Source: Hemibagrus wyckioides
Lineage: Eukaryota; Chordata; Actinopteri; Siluriformes; Bagridae
Assembly: GCF_019097595.1 (NCBI RefSeq)
Contig: NC_080720.1
Location: 25,854,852 to 25,918,851, forward strand
DNA length: 64,000 nt
Direction of reading: 5' to 3'
Below the pieces are notes generated by a model. That model searched no databases. It saw only the letters and a list, made by a program, of their open reading frames with translations, and was not told the origin of the DNA. Shown in pieces: positions 59,174-64,000 of this stretch. Both the position numbers and the translations under genes were made by a program. Positions within the stretch are counted from its first letter, which is position 1, and every line of letters begins with the position of its first letter.

Positions 59174-59868
59174 TGGCCGCTCAAACTTCACTGACAATCT
59201 GGAAACCCGCTTTCATTGGCATCAGTAGCATCTGCACCTGTTATCCTCATATCAAGTTACACATCAAGCAGAATTTGTCTCCACTACATCACATGCAACG
59301 CCGTATTACCAAGTCTACGAGCCATAAGAAATCAGTCTGAAAAGGGAAAATGATGGCCTACAGCTTTTCTGACTCCATTATAGGAATATAAATTCTGAAA
59401 AGGATACAAATGATACTGACATTCTAGGAATTTTTAAGCAAAATCATTGAACATTTTTTTAATCTTACTGGAGTGTAACTTTTGGCTATGGTGTAGTGTC
59501 CCCAGTGTATACCAGAGTGGTTGGATCATAATGCACAGATACAGGAGAGATCAGATTTTGGCGCCACCTAGTGGAACATGCACTTTATTACCGATGCTGC
59601 CATCTGGTGGTGTCGAGCATCCATTGTGAGGCAAAAAGAATTGAAACAAGTCCACAGATATTTGGGTTTTCAGCGAGGCCAATTACAGTTATCTGGATTA
59701 ACCCTCTGTTCTGTTTACTATATACCAAGAAATATATGCTGTCAGGGATTTTTCACTTTTCTGAAAGGGAAGCTGCCTATTGACAAACCAACCTTTACCA
59801 AGTGATTTTTAATTGACCCTCTTTCGTTTATCATATAATTGTAAAATATGATTCACAACACCTGATAT
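59174..59868 (+). other. lrrfip1: lrrfip1 3' UTR (proximal)
   Basis: No AATAAA lies in this stretch, so the poly(A) site is farther downstream or uses a variant signal. Short frames on + at 59447-59805 are not supported. Confidence 0.5.
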
Positions 59869-60526
59869 ATACTTACTGGCAACTTTATTAGGAACACTTG
59901 CTCATTCAGGCTATTATCAAATCAGCCAATCATCAGCATTAGATTTCATCAAATCACAGTAATTTGACAGGTGAAGATTGGAGGAATTGCTTTTATCAAT
60001 TTTTACAGTAACTGTCCAGTTTAAGTGGCTTGTGCACTGTGTAGCCTCAAATTCTTGTTTTTGCCTGACAAGAGTTGAACCCTGTGGTCTTCTGCTGTTC
60101 GTTATAGCTCATGCACCTCAATTTGTGACATAGTCTGTGTTCTGAAATGCATTTCTGCTCACTGTGGTTGTGAAGAGTGGTTATTTGGGTTACTGCATCA
60201 GTCCAATCATTCTCCTCTGATTGCACTGGATGTTGCTGGCTGTTTTTTTTTTTTTCTTTTTTGGCACCAACTCTTGAGACTGTTGTGTGTAAAGATCAAC
60301 AGTTTCTGAAATACTCATACCAGCCCATCTGGCACCAACAGCCATGTCACAGTCAGAGCCATTGAGATCACATTTTTCCTCATTCTGATATTTGATGTGA
60401 ACATTTTCTAAAACTCTCAACCAGTGTGTGCATGATTTTATGTATTGCACTGCCGCCACATGATTGGCTGTTTAGAAAAATGTATGAATGTCTAGGTGTC
60501 CCTCATAAAGTGGGCAGTGAATGTAT
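59869..60526. mobile_element. Non-autonomous DNA transposon (family A)
   Basis: ACTGGCAACTTTATTAGGAA on the left is answered by CCTCATAAAGTGGGCAGTG on the right. Blocks such as TGGTTGTGAAGAGTGGTTAT, ACCAGCCCATCTGGCACCAA and CGCCACATGATTGGCTG are shared with 13835-14268. Confidence 0.75.
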
Positions 60527-63500
60527 CATAAGATCATTTCAATTTATAGTTACATTTCACATTTTTGTGGAAAAAGACACCCAAAATCCCCAGCACAGGC
60601 GTTGAGATCCTCCTGAATAAGAGATTCAAATGAATGTCATTTTACACATTCCTTATTTACTTTATCGAACATAATCTCTGCATTTAATTTTTTTTCTTAA
60701 AATGTTTAATTGTTTTAACAAGCACAAAGTTGAAAGTTTTTAGCTAAACAGAACATTACGGGTTAATCACAGGCTGTTCCACAGAACTTGCTGTTGGATT
60801 CAGAGACATGAGGCTTTCCTCTAAATAAGGAGGAGACACTGAGCACTATACTGAACTCCTCTCAGGAGGTGCAGGAATTTATAGCATATGACGTTTGATT
60901 TGTAGTTAAATGCTGAAGCCAGATTGAATGGGTCTATGTAGAGTATGTGTGTTAATCAATGTGGCTTTAAGGTCTGTGTCTTCATATATGATGCACAAGT
61001 GGATTATTCCTTCTGTTTGTCTTTTTTTATGACACAGTTCATATTATCAGTGATTCCTATACTGTTAAAGCAAAGAAACATATCTGGGTGAAAAAGTCTG
61101 AGTCTACTACGAAGGATAAAATATATTTTATGAGGAATTCTATTAGGAAACGAGCAATGGACCGGCATCCCATCCTCGGTGTATTCTTTGGATTATTGTG
61201 TGGACAAAACTAACATATTGCAGTTCATTCATTTCATCGTCTGTAACTACTTTGAAGGTCAGAGTTACAGTTGCTTCAGACCACTGGGTGTGAGATGAGA
61301 AAACACCCTGCATGGGATTAGACTGCAGTTGACTTGCATTATATTAAATTCCATTTATTCTTCTCCAGGATCGGTATTTCCCATTTCTATTCTGCAGTAA
61401 TAATCAACAACTTGTACATTGTGCACTTCTACTTAACTCTGTGTGTGTATGTGTTTAGGTGTGTGTTGACTTCTAAATAGGACTTAGAAGTCACACATTT
61501 ATAGCTGAATACATGTTTGTTAGTTTTGAACAAATAATGATTTCTCTACTTCCTAGTGGACTCAGGCTTTTGGACTCCAGCTCCTGCACACCAGTTACTG
61601 TAAGATGCAGATAATAATTCAAGCTATACTGTAACTTACTTCCTTAAAAGTATTTCTGAAATGTCTTTCTGTCTTCTGACTTTGCCATTGCGTTACATAT
61701 ACTTCACAACATTCCATTATCACAGAACAGCAGACGGAAAGGTTTAGAAAGTCCAATAAGACCAAGAAGAGACACTAAAGCTGAGGTGGTGTTTAAGGTG
61801 GTCAGTTTAAGTTTCTTCTCGTAGAAGGTTCAATGCACTTAACCATCAAGCGTTCTGTGTAATTTGTTTTTGAACTAAAGAAATTCGAAACATACAAATG
61901 AAATCCATCCCATTAAGGCAGGACGAGATGTATTTGACCAAAATTCTGTTGCATACTTTTATAAACATCATATATGTAAAACACACCAGTGTCAATGCCA
62001 CTTCATTTAGGAGTCTTTATGTTGTTGTTGTTGTTGTTGTTGTTTATATGTTTTCTTTAATATGTCTAAGTGTGTCAGATAACAGAAAAGCAATTAGACC
62101 TGCTCGGTAGTAAGAAGGACTGCCTCATCAAGATGTAGACAGGCACAGAACTTTGACTCGGATATCACCAGCTTATAACATCAGTGGAATGTGGAATGAA
62201 TGAATGTTTTTTTTTTTAAGTGATTAAAAATATATTGCAATAATGCTTAGAATTCCTGAATTAAACCTTCTTGTTATAATAAGTAACATCTTTGGATTTT
62301 GGTGATTAATAAGGAATAAGGAAAGATTCAACAGCAGGTGGAGTGGTGAGTTACATTAGAACAAATTTTCTAATAACACTGCATCTTAAAATGTGAGTTA
62401 TCCCTTTATGTGGACCAATGTCCATTTGTAAATTGTTGTGTCCAAAAGGGAGGAAACAATGAGAGTAAAACTGCATATACTTAATTTGATATTTATAATT
62501 TACAACAATATGCGCTACATGTTCACCCTTACCCTTACATTTTCTCAGCCGCTGTATCGTTTTCTTGCATCAGCGTATTCACCCTGATTCCTATTTAATA
62601 ATTACATTTATAAAATAATCCTAACACCCAGAACTACTGTCAGATCTGCTGTTAATCAACACCATGTGACTAATCAATTCATCAAGCATACATTCAGCAG
62701 TACTGTGGTATAATCAATCGTAATGGACAGTAACTGGTGAGTTTTATAACAAGTGGAACAACTGTTCCATCCTAATGCCATATAACATACGACACTACCG
62801 TTATGACTGGTGCCTGCTCATGCTTAAGTGTTTCTAATACTAATTAGGAATGATTTACATCTATTTTGAAGTAGCCAAATGTACTTGCTTAATGAAGAAA
62901 TAAAAGTCTTTCAGGAATAGTGACACTTATCTTACATCTTTATAAATAATCAGTGGAACCATTTTTTCATTTTTGAAGAATTTTTTTTTATACCAGATTT
63001 CAAAGGTTTATAAGCACAGCTTATCAGATATGCTGCAACTGTCACCTTATAGACAGATATTTTCTTCATCAGAAAAATGAACATGTGCTTAATTTGCATA
63101 TCTCTGGTCAGGACCTCTGTGCTTTTTTACTTGATTTACACAATGGCTGCTCCGAAGTGTAATTAAGACACAATTAGTCAACAGTTTAGGTCTTTAAGTT
63201 GTCTTATATTTATGTTTCATCACAGCTGTATATTACAATCATTCTTCAAGTCACTTCTCTAATGTAGAGACTTGAGAGAGACAAGTAGACATATCTACAG
63301 GGTTTTATGTTAGTTAGCATGTAGACACTGGAAATTTTTGCATACAGGAATGTATACAGTAAACAAGTTTACTTTATTTCTTCCGATTGTTCCATACAGC
63401 AATTAATAAGTATGTGTTCATGTCCTAACTGAAACAGAATTTTTTTTTCTCTGCTGTTCGAATGTGTTTGCACTGTCAAGCGCAGAAGAACAAACAGCAT

Positions 63501-64000
63501 ATTAAATCACTTATAATTATCGTTAACATTAAAATGATGTGTAATCTGCCTAATTTGATACCTCACTGTAGGCCTATCCCATCTGTGAAATATTTAACTG
63601 GCGGTCCTAATAAATGGATTTAAATGATGTTCAATATAAAGTCAAGCATACATACCTTCTTAGACTAAAGCGTTACATTAACATGTAAAGCTGCATATTT
63701 CAACGGAGAAAAATCGAAGTGACAAGAGATTACAACTGTGGGATGCGTGGAAGGAGTTTTAAAATACATGACCACTGGCTTATTTGCCATTTTTATTGTG
63801 TTTTTTGAATTATAACATTTAGCAGGTAACTTTATTGGTAAAAATGCATAATTTCTGTTTCTATATTTCAAAATGTGTAAAGCTTGACAGGTTTTCAAAC
63901 AAAGGAAACAACAGAAACTCAATGGATCAAGTCAATACAGTTAAAATGGTTTCCACTTAATATTAATTTGCTGCTAAAATTAAAGAGTTTAGGGCAAAAA
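60527..64000. other. 3' flank of lrrfip1, no gene recognised
   Basis: AT-rich sequence with a GTT run at about 62021-62043 and AATAAA at 62899-62904. No exon of rbm44, ramp1 or any other neighbour could be recognised. The short open frames are unsupported. Confidence 0.5.

Noticed and set aside
1..64000. CRISPR arrays, operons, prophage or bacterial defence genes
   Set aside because: The sequence is clearly vertebrate; no such structures are present, and the tandem repeats seen are ordinary microsatellites.

Overview
The window is vertebrate nuclear DNA, and almost certainly from a ray-finned fish. It has widely spaced, phase-compatible exons, GT-AG introns, long AT-rich introns full of microsatellites, and a repeat complement typical of teleosts (decayed Tc1/mariner elements, tRNA-derived SINEs, LINE tails, hAT-like MITEs). 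The repeat mix resembles that of ostariophysan fish such as catfishes, but I cannot fix the species. There is no operon, phage, plasmid or CRISPR content.

Two protein-coding genes lie head-to-tail on the + strand. The first (712-8503) is the 3' part of melanophilin (mlph), the adaptor that links Rab27-bearing melanosomes to myosin Va. Nine exons in the window encode 390 residues: the myosin Va globular-tail-binding motif, a basic middle region with three RRxS motifs, the ELNKR coiled-coil segment, the acidic myosin-binding stretch and the C-terminal actin-binding domain. The Rab27-binding N-terminus lies upstream of the window. The second gene (12647-59173) is lrrfip1. Nineteen coding exons join without a break into a 537-residue coiled-coil protein. 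An alternative terminal exon (52064-52866) gives a 650-residue long isoform whose last residues resemble those of the mammalian long isoform. A CpG-rich promoter region lies at about 12.0-12.9 kb, and intron 1 is 24.3 kb long.

Layout: 1-711, mlph intron; 712-8503, mlph exons with short introns; 8504-12646, intergenic, with an RTE-like tail, a complex microsatellite and a pair of direct repeats; 12.0-13.3 kb, lrrfip1 promoter, exon 1 and a cluster of cAMP-response-element palindromes; 13.3-37 kb, giant intron 1 holding nested transposon relics and inverted repeats; 37-59.2 kb, the remaining lrrfip1 exons; 59.2-64 kb, 3' UTR and flank with one more transposon and no gene I can recognise.

mlph and lrrfip1 are also close neighbours in mammals (human 2q37), so the window preserves ancient synteny. 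I saw no prlh or rab17 between them, which is where mammals carry those genes. I found no convincing previously undescribed system. The observations most worth checking are two GC-AG introns (one per gene), a likely cassette exon, the conserved alternative terminal exon, paired CRE palindromes just inside lrrfip1 intron 1, an 85-bp inverted repeat with 82 of 85 matches, and palindromic AT-rich tracts that could form cruciforms. All exon boundaries were read by eye from splice consensus, reading phase and remembered family sequence; none has transcript support here.
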